From Mesostigma viride (taxonomy: Eukaryota; Streptophyta; Mesostigmatophyceae; Mesostigmatales; Mesostigmataceae), in NCBI GenBank assembly GCA_009746045.1, contig RPFO01001401.1:1-64000 (forward strand): 64,000 bases of DNA, given 5' to 3'. The first letter of the stretch is position 1, and every line of letters starts with the position of its first letter. The translations under genes were made by a program, and so were the position numbers. Below the pieces are notes generated by a model. That model saw nothing but the letters and a program-made list of their open reading frames with translations, made no database searches and had not been told where the DNA came from. Below are positions 19,009 to 30,878 of the stretch, one piece after another.

Positions 19009-20795
19009 TATATGTTGGGTGTGTTGTGTGAATGTTGGGTATGTGTGTTGGGGCGTGTGTGTTGTGTGTGTGTGTTGGGTGCATTCATGAAGGTGCGGGG
19101 GCGTGTAGGGTGTGTGCAAAGTGTCTTGTGTGTTGATGTTGGGTGTGGGGGGGGGGAGGTACATGTGTGTTGTGTGTGTGACTTAGTAGGTGTGTTGTGT
19201 GTGTGACTTAGGTGTGTGTGTTGTTTGTGTTGGATATGTGTTGTGTGTGTGTGTGTTGTGTGTGTGTAGGGTGTCTTGTGTGTTGGTTTCTTGTTTTTAG
19301 TAGGTGTTGGGTGTGTGTATGTCGGGTGCAAACATAGTGTGTGTGTGTGTGTGTGTGTTCGGTATGTGTGTTGGGTGTCTTGTGTGTGTGTGTTCGGTAT
19401 GTGTGTTGAGGCGTGTGTGTGTGCTCTGTGTATGTATGTTGTGTGTGTGTGTGTTGGGGCGTGTGCGTGTGTGTGTTGTGTGCATGTTAATTGTCATGTA
19501 TTGGTGTTGAGTGTGGGGGGGGGATGGACGTGTGTGTTGTGTGTGACTTAGGTGTGTTATGTGTGTGTTGTGTGTGACTTAAGTGTGTAGTGTGTGTGTT
19601 GTGTGTGTTGGATGTGTGGTGTGGGTGTGGGTGTGGGTGTGTGGGTGGGTGGGGGGGGGGCCAAGTGTCTTGTGTGTTGGTATTGGGTTTGTGTGGGGGG
19701 GTGTACGTGTGTGTTGTGTGTGACTTAGGTGTGTTTTGTGTGTGTTGTGTGTGATCGACCTAGGTGTGTGTTGCGTGTGTGTGTTGGGTGTACATGTGTT
19801 CATAAAGGGTGTGGGTGTGTGTAGGGTGTGTGCAAAGTGTCTTGTGTGTTGGTGTTGGGTGTGGGGGGGGGGAAAGTACGTGTGTGTTGTGTGTGTGACT
19901 TAGGTGTGTTGTGTGTGTGTTGTTTGCATGTTATTGTTGGTGTTGTGGGGGGGGGGGATGTACGTGTACGTGTGTTGTGTGTTGGTGTCTTATTTTTAGG
20001 TGTTGGTGTGTGTGTCGTGGGTGCAAACATTGTGTGTGTGTGTGTGTTGGGTGTGTGTTGGGTGTCTTGTGTGTTTGGTGTTTTTGGTAGGTGTTGTGTG
20101 TGCGTGTTTTCGGTATGTGTGTTGGGTGTCTTGTGTGTGTGTGGTATGTGTTTGGGTGTTGTTGTGTGTGCAGTGTTGGGGCATGTGTGTGTGTGTGTTG
20201 GGGCATGTGTGTGTGTTGTGGCATGTTAATTGTCATGTGTTGGTGTTGTGTGTGGGGGGGGGGGATGTACGTGTGTGTTGTGTGTTACTTAGGTGTGTTA
20301 TGTGTGTGTTGGGTGTGGGTGTCGTGGGCCGACCGGTGCAAACATTGTGTGTGTGTGTGTGTGTTGGGTGTGTGTTGGGTGTCTTGTGTGTTGGTGTCTT
20401 GTTTTTAGTAGGTGTTGTGTGTGCGTGTTTTCGGTATGTGTGTTGGGTGTCTTTTGTGTGTGTGGTGTGTGTTTGGGTGTTGTTGTGTGTGCAGTGTTGG
20501 GGCATGTGTGTGTGTGTTGGGGCATGTGTGTGTGTGTGTTGGGGCATGTGTGTCAGTGTGTGTGTTGTGGCCTGTTAATTGTCATGTGTTGGTGTTGTGT
20601 GTGGGGGGGGCGGGATGTACCTATGTGTTGTGTGTTATAACAACTATACTTAGGTGTGTTATGTGTGTGTTGCGTGTGTGTGTTGGGTGTGTGTTGCATG
20701 GCTGTCTTGTGTGTTGGTGTCTTGTTTTTAGGTGTTGGTGTGTGTCTTGGGTGCAAACATAGTGTGTGTGTGTGTTGGGTGTGTTGTTCGTGTGT
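19009..20795. repeat. GT-rich simple-sequence and minisatellite region
   Basis: Almost entirely TG/GT with interspersed GACTTAGGTGTG, GGGGGGGG and TTGTTTTTAG motifs. A longer unit of about 310 bp is repeated around 20030-20260 and 20340-20620 (GTGCGTGTTTTCGGTATG, CAGTGTTGGGGCATGTG, TGTTAATTGTCATGTG). Open frames here are compositional. Alternating purine-pyrimidine runs make Z-DNA formation plausible. Confidence 0.9.
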
Positions 20796-20920
20796 GTATG
20801 AAAATATAGAAAATTGTTATATTTGACGATAGTCATAGTGTACTACTAAAAACTTGTACATACATATGCTGGAATGATTTTCTTTTTACTATTTCATTCA
20901 CTATTGCTTATTTCTTCACA
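20796..20920. other. AT-rich junction between satellites
   Basis: Low-complexity but non-repetitive segment separating the GT-rich region from the first 40-bp unit. Nothing else is visible. Confidence 0.5.
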
Positions 20921-22921
20921 CATGTACATGCACGCAAGGGGCGGCTGCACATACACGTACACACACCGCGCACGCAAGGGGCGGCTGCACACACACGTAC
21001 ATCCACCGCGCACGCAAGGGGCAACTGCACACACACGTACATACACCGCGCACGCAAGGGGCGAGTGCGCACACACGTACATACACCGCGCACGCAAGGG
21101 GCGGCTGCACACACACGTACACACACCATGCACGCAAGGGCCGGCTGCACTCACATGTACATACACCATGCACGCAAGGGGCGGCTGCACACACACGTAC
21201 ACACACCATGCACGCAAGGGCCGGCTGCACTCACATGTACATCCACCGCGCACGCAAGGGCCGGCTGCACACACACGTACATACACCGCGCACGCAAGGG
21301 GCAACTGCACACACATGTACATACACCGCGCAACCACGGGGCGGCTGCACACACACGTACATACACCGCGCACGCAAGGGGCGGCTGCACACATACGTAC
21401 CTACACCGCGCACGCAAGGGGCGACTGCACACACATGTACATCCACCGCGCACGCAAGGGCCGGCTGCACACACACGTACACACACCATGCACGCAAGGG
21501 CCGGCTGCACACACACGTACATACACCGCGCACGCAAGGGGCGGCTGCACACACACGTACCTACACCGCGCACGCAAGGGGCGGCTGCACACACACGTAC
21601 ACACACCATGCACGCAAGGAGCGACTTCACGCACAGGTACACACACCATGCACGCAAGGTTCGGCTGCACACACATGTACATCCACCGCGCACGCAAGGG
21701 GCGAGTGCAAACACATGTACATACACCGCGCACGCAAGGGGCAACTGCCCACACATGTACATCCACCGCGCACGCAAGGGCCGGCTGCACTCACATGTAC
21801 ACACACCGCGCACGCAAGGGCCGGCTGCACACACACGTACATACACCGCGCACGCAAGGGGCAACTGCACACACACGTACACACCATGCACGCAAGGGGC
21901 GGCTGCACACACACGTACACACACCATGCACGCAAGGAGCGACTTCACGCACAGGTACACACACCATGCACGCAAGGTTCGGCTGCACACACATGTACAT
22001 CCACCGCGCACGCAAGGGGCGAGTGCACACACATGTACATCCACCGCGCACGCAAGGGGCGGCTGCACACACACGTACATACACCGCGCACGCAAGGGGC
22101 AACTGCACACACATGTACATACACCGCGCAACCACGGGGCGGCTGCACACACACGTACACACACCATGCACGCAAGGGCCGGCATGCACACACAGTACAC
22201 ACACCGCGCACGCAAGGGGCGGCTGCACACACACGTACATACACTGCGCACGCAAGGGGCTGCTGCACACACACTTACACTCACCATGCACGCGAGGGGC
22301 GGCTGCACACACACGTACACACACCGCGCACGCAAGGGACGGCTGCACACACACGTACATACACCGCGCACGCAAGGGGCGGCTGCACTTACATGTACAC
22401 ACACCACGCACGCAAGGGGCGGCTGCACACACACGTACATACACCGCGCACGCAAGGACCGGCTCCACTCACATGTACATCCACCGCGCAACCACGGGGC
22501 GGCTGCACACACACGTACATACACCGCGCACGCAAGGGGCTGCTGCACACACACTTACACACAAAATGCACGCTTGGGGCGACGGCACTCACATGTACAT
22601 ACACCGCGCACGAAAGGGGTGGCTGCACACACACGTACATCCACCGCGCACGCAAGGGGCGGCTGCACACACACATACATACATGCACCATGCACGCAAG
22701 GGGCGAGTGCACACACATGTACATACACCGCGCACGCAAGGGGCAACTGCCCACACATGGACATACACCATGCACGCAAGGGGCGGCTGCACACACATGT
22801 ACATCCACCGCGCACGCAAGGGGCGAGTGCACACACACGTACACACACCGCGCACGCAAGGGGCTGCTGCACACACACGTACACACACCATGCACGCAAT
22901 TGCCGGCATGCACACACACGT
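20921..22921. repeat. 40-bp satellite, segment 1
   Basis: Unit about CGCACGCAAGGGGCGGCTGC plus ACACACACGTACATACACCG, 40 bp. Because 40 is not a multiple of 3 the three forward frames rotate, giving a 40-residue repeat (THTYTHRARKGRLHTHVHTP and related). Recurrent unit variants include AAGGGGCAAC, AAGGGCCGGC, CTTGGGGCAGC, AACCACGGGG, AAGGAGCGACTTCACGCACAG and AATTGCCGGCATGC. The segment ends at the copia insertion. Confidence 0.95.
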
Positions 22922-23740
22922 TGTTTGGATTGGGAGAGGAGACTAATGGGTTTTACACAATGCCTTGTGCTTGGCCTTGCTACCCTCACACCTTGCAGGT
23001 GCTGAAAGAAAGAGAGGTTGAAGACAATTTACGTGGAAGAATAAATGGCTTTATTAGAATATAATAGTTGGAGAAGAGCTTGAATGGAGGTTGAATGGAG
23101 GTTGAATGGAGGTACCTGCCCTTAGGGGGCAGTTTCCTTTTATACCTTTTAGGCTAGGAAGGATGACATCAGCAATGACATCATCACAGAAGCTTGTAGA
23201 AACATCCTAGCATATTCCTAGCATATTCCCAGCATATTCTCAGTATATTCCAGGAATATTCCTGGCATATTCTTAGAACATTCCTAGAACATTCTAGACA
23301 TGATCCAATGAGCTGGCATAATAGCTAGATGCCAAGTGTCTACGTAATAATGTGCCACATAACATGATTAATAAAGTGACACATCTCTTCTCCTTGGAGT
23401 GACAAGTGTCATGCAATGAGTCTACCCACTTGTCATCATGTAAGTCATAACATGTGTCATCATGAGCTTCCAACACTTGTCAGCTCATGGACCAAACACT
23501 TGTCCAATAGGCCATAGCACCACTTGTCAATCAAATACGTGATGCTACTAGGCTGACTCAGGTTACAAGTCATCCATGTCCAAGTATAGGACTATGGCAC
23601 ATGAATATTGATCAGCTCATTGAGCCTGTTCCATCTAGCTCATCATAGCTATCAAATTCCCAGTCCATATGGAATAAATCCAACAAGAAATAAATCAGGC
23701 TGGGATATATTGTGGCCAGGTGGATATAATATCCCTAACA
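22922..23740 (-). repeat. 3' LTR of the copia-type element
   Basis: 819 bp, TGTTTGGATTGGG to CCCTAACA on the plus strand, ending against the purine tract. It contains runs of related short repeats (CATATTCCTAG and variants, 23208-23290). Confidence 0.92.
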
Positions 23741-23750
23741 CCCCCCTTAG
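23741..23750 (-). other. polypurine tract of the copia-type element
   Basis: CTAAGGGGGG on the minus strand abuts the 3' LTR. A second, similar tract (TTAAGGGGGG in the same GTGG context) lies ~57 bp inward at about 23797-23806, so the 3' end of the internal region carries a small duplication. Confidence 0.7.
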
Positions 23751-24822
23751 CCACATGGGCACAATGCAAAAGATGACTGGGTAGGTGGAATCTCAACACC
23801 CCCCTTAACCACATGCTCGTAGCATGCCGTCCAGTTGCTAGCATGGTGCAACTGAAAATGAAGATGCCGTCCTCGTGAAACGCTTGAAGCTCCAACATGC
23901 GGTCATGAGCCGCACTACCGCCACTGATCCGTCCCCCCCGGCAACGCGAATGAGTGTCCTACCATAGCAGCAACGCACTAGCTGCCCATCCTGGATGGCT
24001 GATACCCAACCCTTAGTTGGAAAAAGTGCTCTAGATGCTACATTCCCCCCTCACTCAAAGCGGCTGCCCATGGACACAATAGGGGCACACAGTCCCACAC
24101 ATATAATACGGCAACACATGCCAACAAAGAAAGTCCCTATGAGCTAACCCAAACGGTATAGAGGTAGGGTAACGGCAACAATACGTGCTGTACACACACG
24201 GAGCAACATAACATACGCCATCTCACAAATAAATGACACCAACATCACGTTTTACGCCAAATAAACGGGGTGAGCAAACAAACATATTGGCAACAAATGC
24301 CACACAAACAAGGTACAATACAACCTTCAACACAAAACACAGTGGCCATAACAGATAAACACGCTTCATAGCAAAGAAAACAGGACGTGCAAAACATTAC
24401 CGCCACAAAGGCGAACACAAGTAACGATTACTTCGTCACGATTCACAAATCAGTGCCCGAGAGTAAACATTACGTCCGACATTACAGGCTATGCCGAAAT
24501 GCACAGCCGAATTCGACACAAAGGACGTAAACACTTGCATAAAGCAATGCTCTCAGCACAAAACAAAATAACACACGCGTCACAGGCACTTTACTTACGA
24601 AAACAAGTCGTAGACGACGATACAACGGCGCTTCACTACGCCGCAGACTAGTGCCACAAATAGCGTGCAAAAACTCTGGATATACACTCCAGGTACGTAG
24701 AAAACGTCTCGTGGGAACAATACCAAAATGCGTGGGCCATTGCCACTGAACGCATGGCAAAATAAACACATAATTGCTGGAAGAACACAAAGAAAGAACC
24801 AGAAACGCACGCTTACGGCGCC
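23751..24822. other. non-coding interior of the copia-type element
   Basis: About 1.07 kb between the gag-like frame and the 3' LTR, where pol should be. It is AT-rich with many ACA/CAC triplets. No reverse transcriptase, RNase H or integrase motifs were recognised on either strand. It looks like replaced or decayed sequence rather than a simple deletion junction. Confidence 0.6.
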
Positions 24823-26565
24823 TCACAATTTCCAGCAAACACGACACAAAAGTCGACATACAAGTTCATTTCCCACAGACAAAACATTAGGGCAACCTTG
24901 AGGAGTGGGGTCTGTGCATCCTGGGCGACAATTTCCAAGGGTCGTTGCAGCTAGCGCAATTGCAAATGCCATGGCCTGGCCGAACACCGTCAACTGACCG
25001 ACGTGATGCCTTGGCAGCATTTTGCACCGAGTTGACCGTTGGTGCTTGACCGCACTTTGGCTGACAGGTCGCTGTCCACGTCGTTGTCGGCTCGCTCGAG
25101 GCCTCGCGCCAGCACCGGACTTGGCAGTCCAGGACTTGGAAAAATTTGGCAGCTTGGTCGATTTCGCCCTCGCGTCACGAATTTGTTCCCCCTCAGTTAG
25201 GCTGGCAGCGTTCGAGCGCCGCGCCTTTGGTCTGGTCGCCGGACTTTGGTTACTAGCACCAGTATCACCTGGTATGCTGGCGGCGACAACGCGCTCCGCC
25301 TGCACTGGGCTGTTCTGGACCGCAGTTTCTGGAAGTACTTCAGCGTCTGACACGGACTTCTCCATTGCGCTGGAAACTTCTCGAATTGGCGTGAACTTCC
25401 ACTGGGCCGGCGCAGAGTATATAAAGCCACGCAGTGTGCGAGTAATGCCCAGTAGGCCGCCCCCGATCCCGCATACACGGGCAAGCATGGCCAGTATGAC
25501 CGTTAGGCCCACGGCCAGCCACTCCGCCGCGTGTCCCGAGGCACGTGAGATGCTGCGCTCGCTGCTCGCCATTTTCTGCCCTTGACAGGCAGCGTCGTTC
25601 TTGAAGCTCGTCGCCGAAGATTTCAGCTCTGGGATGGCGTCCATCGCTGCGTCCGCACCGCGCGCGGGCAAAAAGTAGGTGTTGTTCCTCGTCACGATGC
25701 TGCAGGCCTGCTGTCCAGCACAGCAACCCGCTGGCGAGGTCGACCTTGTGGCCATCCTTGACGAGCTGGCCGACTGATAAAGTCGGGTGCTCAGCCTGGG
25801 AACGAGCAGCGCGTTTTGGAGGTGCACGTCCGCGTCCTGACCCGGCAGCTTCAGTTTGACAGTCCCGATGGCTGTCGCCTTCAGTTGGCCGCCTGAGCCG
25901 GCGATTTCCCTGTCATGAGGGTGCAGGCACACGAAGTCCGACGGGCATGGCGTCATGTGACAGCTCGCTGCGGAATCCAGCACCCAGCTGGTCGGTGCTT
26001 TCTTTTCATACTGCGTGAGTGCAGCAGCATCCGACGGCGATGGCGACTCGGCGATGGTGGCGAAGACGAAGCCGGACCGCTCCGCAGCCTCCTCGGTGAT
26101 ACGCGCCTCGCTGGCACCTGGTGAGTGCTCCTTTCTCGCTTGGTTCCGTCGCGTTGCCTTGTTCTTGCGTTCTTGCTTCAGCTCCGGATGCTTCTCCCAG
26201 CACTGGGTGTCCACGTGCCCGGCCTTCTTGCAGTAATTGCACCGCCTCTTTCCTCCACTTTTCTTCGTAGTAGTGTGGAAAACCTGGCCGTTAGGGGAGC
26301 CCTCCTTCTTTGCTTGAGCAGAACGCCTTCCGTGCAGTAGCTCCTCCGCCTCCAGCAGCGCAGTCTTGACCTCCTTTAGCGAATCCTCCTCTCCAGTTAG
26401 GACCTTGACCAGGTCACAATAGGCCGATGCTAAGGCCTTCAACACAGCCTTGATTTCTTCCCATTTCCTCAGAGACCGCCCATCAAACGTTGTGATGGAC
26501 TTGCTTGTTGCCCGGAATTGCTTGTAGCACGCTTCCTTGGTAGCCATGGTGTCTTCAGTCGCCAA
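24823..26565 (-). CDS. copia gag/protease-like protein, pol missing
   Basis: 580 codons starting at the ATG at 26563-26565 (MATED). Residues 1-100 resemble the C-terminal half of copia gag. A zinc knuckle C109-x2-C112-x4-H117-x4-C122 follows, then the protease signature WVLDSAASCHM with D197. After LLVPRLS the expected LSVGQLVKDGHKVDLASG is found in the neighbouring frame (plus-strand 25720-25790). The main frame resumes with CSIVTRNNTYFLPA, so a compensating pair of indels has scrambled ~30 residues. The rest has one strongly hydrophobic segment (WLAVGLTVILAML) and then low-complexity sequence. No integrase or reverse transcriptase follows. The N-terminal half of a normal gag also seems absent. 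Confidence 0.75.
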   Translation of the reverse strand: MATEDTMATKEACYKQFRATSKSITTFDGRSLRKWEEIKAVLKALASAYCDLVKVLTGEEDSLKEVKTALLEAEELLHGRRSAQAKKEGSPNGQVFHTTTKKSGGKRRCNYCKKAGHVDTQCWEKHPELKQERKNKATRRNQARKEHSPGASEARITEEAAERSGFVFATIAESPSPSDAAALTQYEKKAPTSWVLDSAASCHMTPCPSDFVCLHPHDREIAGSGGQLKATAIGTVKLKLPGQDADVHLQNALLVPRLSTRLYQSASSSRMATRSTSPAGCCAGQQACSIVTRNNTYFLPARGADAAMDAIPELKSSATSFKNDAACQGQKMASSERSISRASGHAAEWLAVGLTVILAMLARVCGIGGGLLGITRTLRGFIYSAPAQWKFTPIREVSSAMEKSVSDAEVLPETAVQNSPVQAERVVAASIPGDTGASNQSPATRPKARRSNAASLTEGEQIRDARAKSTKLPNFSKSWTAKSGAGARPRASRQRRGQRPVSQSAVKHQRSTRCKMLPRHHVGQLTVFGQAMAFAIALAATTLGNCRPGCTDPTPQGCPNVLSVGNELVCRLLCRVCWKL

Positions 26566-26618
26566 TGGAACTGGATGTCTCTGGGTTCACAGTGGTCTTC
26601 TTGTTCCTCAGTAACAAA

Positions 26619-26630
26619 CCTCCGATACCA
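26619..26630 (-). other. primer binding site, initiator-Met tRNA type
   Basis: Minus-strand TGGTATCGGAGG directly abuts the 5' LTR. It differs by little from TGGTATCAGAGC, the usual copia primer site for initiator methionine tRNA. It fixes the element's direction. Confidence 0.8.
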
Positions 26631-27449
26631 TGTTTGGATTGGGAGAGGAGACTAATGGGTTTTACACAATGCCTTGTGCTTGGCCTTGCTACCCACACAC
26701 CTTGCAGGTGCTGAAAGAAAGAGAGGTTGAAGACAATTTACGTGGAAGAATAAATGGCTTTATTAGAATATAATAGTTGGAGAAGAGCTTGAATGGAGGT
26801 TGAATGGAGGTTGAATGGAGGTACCTGCCCTTAGGGGGCAGTTTCCTTTTATACCTTTTAGGCTAGGAAGGATGACATCAGCAATGACATCATCACAGAA
26901 GCTTGTAGAAACATCCTAGCATATTCCTAGCATATTCCCAGCATATTCTCAGTATATTCCAGGAATATTCCTGGCATATTCTTAGAACATTCCTAGAACA
27001 TTCTAGACATGATCCAATGAGCTGGCATAATAGCTAGATGCCAAGTGTCTACGTAATAATGTGCCACATAACATGATTAATAAAGTGACACATCTCTTCT
27101 CCTTGGAGTGACAAGTGTCATGCAATGAGTCTACCCACTTGTCATCATGTAAGTCATAACATGTGTCATCATGAGCTTCCAACACTTGTCAGCTCATGGA
27201 CCAAACACTTGTCCAATAGGCCATAGCACCACTTGTCAATCAAATACGTGATGCTACTAGGCTGACTCAGGTTACAAGTCATCCATGTCCAAGTATACGA
27301 CTATGGCACATGAATATTGATCAGCTCATTGAGCCTGTTCCATCTAGCTCATCATAGCTATCAAATTCCCAGTCCATATGGAATAAATCCAACAAGAAAT
27401 AAATCAGGCTGGGATATATTGTGGCCAGGTGGATATAATATCCCTAACA
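26631..27449 (-). repeat. 5' LTR of the copia-type element
   Basis: 819 bp, identical in length to the 3' LTR, with two differences by eye. It ends CCCTAACA immediately before the CACGT duplication and the resumed satellite. Confidence 0.92.
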
Positions 27450-29045
27450 CACGTACATCCACCGCGCACGCAAGGGGCAACTGCACACACATGTACACAC
27501 ACCGCGCACGCTTGGGGCGGCTGCACACACACGTACCTACACCGCGCACGCAAGGGGCGGCTGCACACACATGTACACACACCGCGCACGCAAGGGGCGG
27601 CTGCACACACACGTACACACACCATGCACGCAATTGCCGGCATGCACACACACGTACATCCACCGCGCACGCAAGGGGCAACTGCACACACATGTACACA
27701 CACCGCGCACGCTTGGGGCAGCTGCACTCACATGTACACACACCGCGCACGCTTGGGGCGGCTGCACACACACGTACATACACCGCGCACGCAAGGGGCG
27801 GCTGCACACACACGTACATACACCGCGCACGCAAGGGGCGGCTGCACACATACGTACACACACCGCGCACGCAAGGGGCGGCTGCACACACACGTACATA
27901 CACCATGCACGCAAGGGGCTGCACACACACTTACACACACCATGCACGCAAGGGCCGGCATGCACACACACTGGCATACACCGCGCACGCAAGGGGCGGC
28001 TGCACACACGTACATACACCGCGCACGCAAGGGGCGAGTGCACACACACGTACACACACCGCGCACGAAAGGGGCGGCTGCACACACACGTACACACACC
28101 ATGCACGCAATTGCCGGCATGCACACACACGTACATCCACTGCGCACGCAAGGGGCAACTGCACACACATGTACACACGCTCGGGGCGGCTGCACACACA
28201 CTTACACACACCATGCACGCAAGGGCCGGCATGCACACACACTGGCATACACCGCGCACGCAAGGGGCGGCTGCACCCACATGTACATACACCATGCACG
28301 CAAGGACAAGGATTCACACACACGTACACACACCGCGCACGCAAGGGGCGGCTGCACACACACGTACACACACCATGCACGCAATTGCCGGCATGCACAC
28401 ACACGTACATCCACCGCGCACGCAAGGGGCAACTGCACACACATGTACACACGCTTGGGGCGGCTGCACTCACATGTACACACACCGCGCACGCAAGGGC
28501 CGGCTGCACACACACGTACATACACCGCGCACGCAAGGGGCAACTGCACACACACGTACACACACCATGCACGCAAGGGGCGGCTGCACACACACGTACA
28601 CACACCATGCACGCAAGGAGCGACTTCACGCACAGGTACACACACCATGCACGCAAGGTTCGGCTGCACACACATGTACATCCACCGCGCACGCAAGGGG
28701 CGAGTGCAAACACATGTACATACACCGCGCACGCAAGGGGCAACTGCCCACACATGTACATCCACCGCGCACGCAAGGGCCGGCTGCACTCAATTGTACA
28801 TACACCGCCCATGCAAGGGGCGGCTGCACACACACGTACACACACCATGCACGCAAGGGCCGGCATGCACACACAGTACACACACCGCGCACGCAAGGGG
28901 CGGCTGCACACACACGTACATACACTGCGCACGCAAGGGGCTGCTGCACACACACTTACACTCACCATGCACGCAAGGGGCGGCTGCACACACACGTACA
29001 CACACCGCGCACGCAAGGGACGGCTGCACACACACGTACATACAC
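27450..29045. repeat. 40-bp satellite, segment 2
   Basis: Continues the unit cut by the copia element (CACGTACATCCACCGCGC). Several units are internally shortened (AAGGGGCTGCACACACAC near 27915; ACACACGCTCGGGGCGGC near 28175). It ends with TACAC, the target duplication of the next element. Confidence 0.95.
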
Positions 29046-29690
29046 TGTTAGAAATTTGGTTGATTCCTTGGTCGTCAAGACTGCTTGAGACAATTGATAG
29101 ACGATTTATTCATTTCATATTTAGGTTACGGACTGCCACCGTTTGACCGCCAAAGCCATGGTGCGGTTCCCAGGTGGGGACCATTATCGTCCATAGCTGA
29201 CAGCTAGGACAGGTAAGGTGAAGGCATCGAGCACAAACATCGTGCCTATATCCACCAAAGGTGGCGGCTATGCGCAAGACAATAACTTAACGACTTAACT
29301 TCAGAGTCGTACATTCTAGAAGTCTTGCTAACATGCCAGCGCATTAAGTACGGGGCATCTAGTAACTCGTGTCGGTAGAAATATCCAACACGGAATAGTG
29401 GGCCGAGGATGGTACCGTCGGCACCTACAGTGCGTTAAGTCTTGTGCCGGAAATAGTACAACTTCGGCATACAATAACTTTCGCTGTACGGCACTATTTC
29501 TAGTGCTATAAACTATGCCGTAATTATCACGGCGAGCCCTTCCTAACCTATTTAATTATCGGCCTGAAATACGGTAGGCGGGTGCGATTAATAATGACGC
29601 AACCCTAATTAGTCCTCCGTTTACAACATGACGGCCAGAATTAAATATAAACAGGTAGTTGGGCACATAGGGTAAAATATACCCTTGACA
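29046..29690 (-). repeat. LTR (left) of the small LTR element
   Basis: 645 bp. It contains an internal inverted motif pair around GTGCCGGAAATAGTACAAC / GTACGGCACTATTTC (29451-29501). Confidence 0.9.
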
Positions 29691-30233
29691 CCCCCCTTGC
29701 TCAACTAGCCAGTACTATGGTATAATCCAATGGTTGTAACTTTCCCTTTAGCTTAGGTAGGGTGTATAGCCCCCTTACTTGGGATAACATTCCATGGTGA
29801 ACCATTGCAACAAAAACTGGAGCTTAGGCGAGGTTAACACTTGTGCTTTTGAACATGGGGATTAGCAACAAAAAAACCCGAATGTGTGCTTTTGAATACA
29901 GGGCTTAGCATCAGAACCCGATGACATGAACCGGAACAAAAAATCCCGATTTCCTTAACTCGTGGATGGCACTGGCTTCTCGGCTCTGGGCTCCTGCGCA
30001 CTTGGCTTCTCGGCTCTGCGGCACTTGGCTTCTCGGCAGCTGGGCTCCTGCGCACTTGGCTTCTCGGCCTTCACAAAAATTCGAGTCATAGAATGCAGGC
30101 GGATACCGCGCCTGGCCGACATGATCACCCAGCAAAAAATGAAATTTCACAAAGAGGGCTGCGAATTCGCCTCCGCCGCGATTTGAACTTGAGCTCGTGT
30201 ATGGCTCTAGCTTCAGCAGCATTTGGCATGAGT
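29691..30233. other. interior of the small LTR element
   Basis: 543 bp without coding capacity. It starts with CCCCCCTTGC (purine tract on the minus strand) and holds short tandem repeats of GCACTTGGCTTCTCGGC between about 29970 and 30070. A GTTCAAAT motif occurs on the minus strand near 30184. Confidence 0.75.
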
Positions 30234-30878
30234 TGTTAGAAATTTGGTTGATTCCTTGGTCGTCAAGACTGCTTGAGACAATTGATAGACGATTTATTCA
30301 TTTCATATTTAGGTTACGGACTGCCACCGTTTGACCGCCAAAGCCATGGTGCGGTTCCCAGGTGGGGACCATTATCGTCCATAGCTGACAGCTAGGACAG
30401 GTAAGGTGAAGGCATCGAGCACAAACATCGTGCCTATATCCACCAAAGGTGGCGGCTATGCGCAAGACAATAACTTAACGACTTAACTTCAGAGTCGTAC
30501 ATTCTAGAAGTCTTGCTAACATGCCAGCGCATTAAGTACGGGGCATCTAGTAACTCGTGTCGGTAGAAATATCCAACACGGAATAGTGGGCCGAGGATGG
30601 TACCGTCGGCACCTACAGTGCGTTAAGTCTTGTGCCGGAAATAGTACAACTTCGGCATACAATAACTTTCGCTGTACGGCACTATTTCTAGTGCTATAAA
30701 CTGTGCCGTAATTATCACGGCGAGCCCTTCCTAACCTATTTAATTATCGGCCTGAAATACGGTAGGCGGGTGCGATTAATAATGACGCAACCCTAATTAG
30801 TCCTCCGTTTACAACATGACGGCCAGAATTAAATATAAACAGGTAGTTGGGCACATAGGGTAAAATATACCCTTGACA
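30234..30878 (-). repeat. LTR (right) of the small LTR element
   Basis: 645 bp, matching the left LTR except for one noticed base. Confidence 0.9.

Larger units (their letters stand above)
22922..27449 (-). mobile_element. truncated Ty1/copia-type LTR retrotransposon
   Basis: 4,528 bp with two 819-bp LTRs (22922-23740, 26631-27449), TG...CA ends and 5-bp target duplications CACGT (22917-22921 and 27450-27454). The minus-strand coding direction is shown by a primer site next to the right LTR and a purine tract next to the left one. Only a gag/protease-like frame is present. Integrase core, reverse transcriptase and RNase H are missing, so mobility would need another element's enzymes. The LTRs differ at two positions by eye (22986/26695 and 23589/27298), implying recent insertion. 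Confidence 0.92.
29046..30878 (-). mobile_element. small non-autonomous LTR retrotransposon (TRIM/LARD-like)
   Basis: 1,833 bp with two 645-bp LTRs (29046-29690, 30234-30878), TGTTAG...TTGACA ends, and 5-bp TACAC duplications at 29041-29045 and 30879-30883. The minus-strand direction is inferred from the purine tract GCAAGGGGGG next to the left LTR. The interior is only 543 bp and has no gag or pol. One LTR difference by eye (A at 29515, G at 30703) points to recent insertion. The primer site next to the right LTR (minus strand ACTCATGCCAAATGC) is not one of the usual TGG-initial sites. Confidence 0.9.

Noticed and set aside
19012-20762. Cys/Val-rich frames (CVCVCVLGVCWVSC type) on the plus strand
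   Set aside because: They are translations of GT-rich simple sequence, with no coding signal.
20921-22921. Regularly spaced repeats suggesting a CRISPR array
   Set aside because: There are no unique spacers: the whole 40-bp unit is repeated. The setting is eukaryotic.
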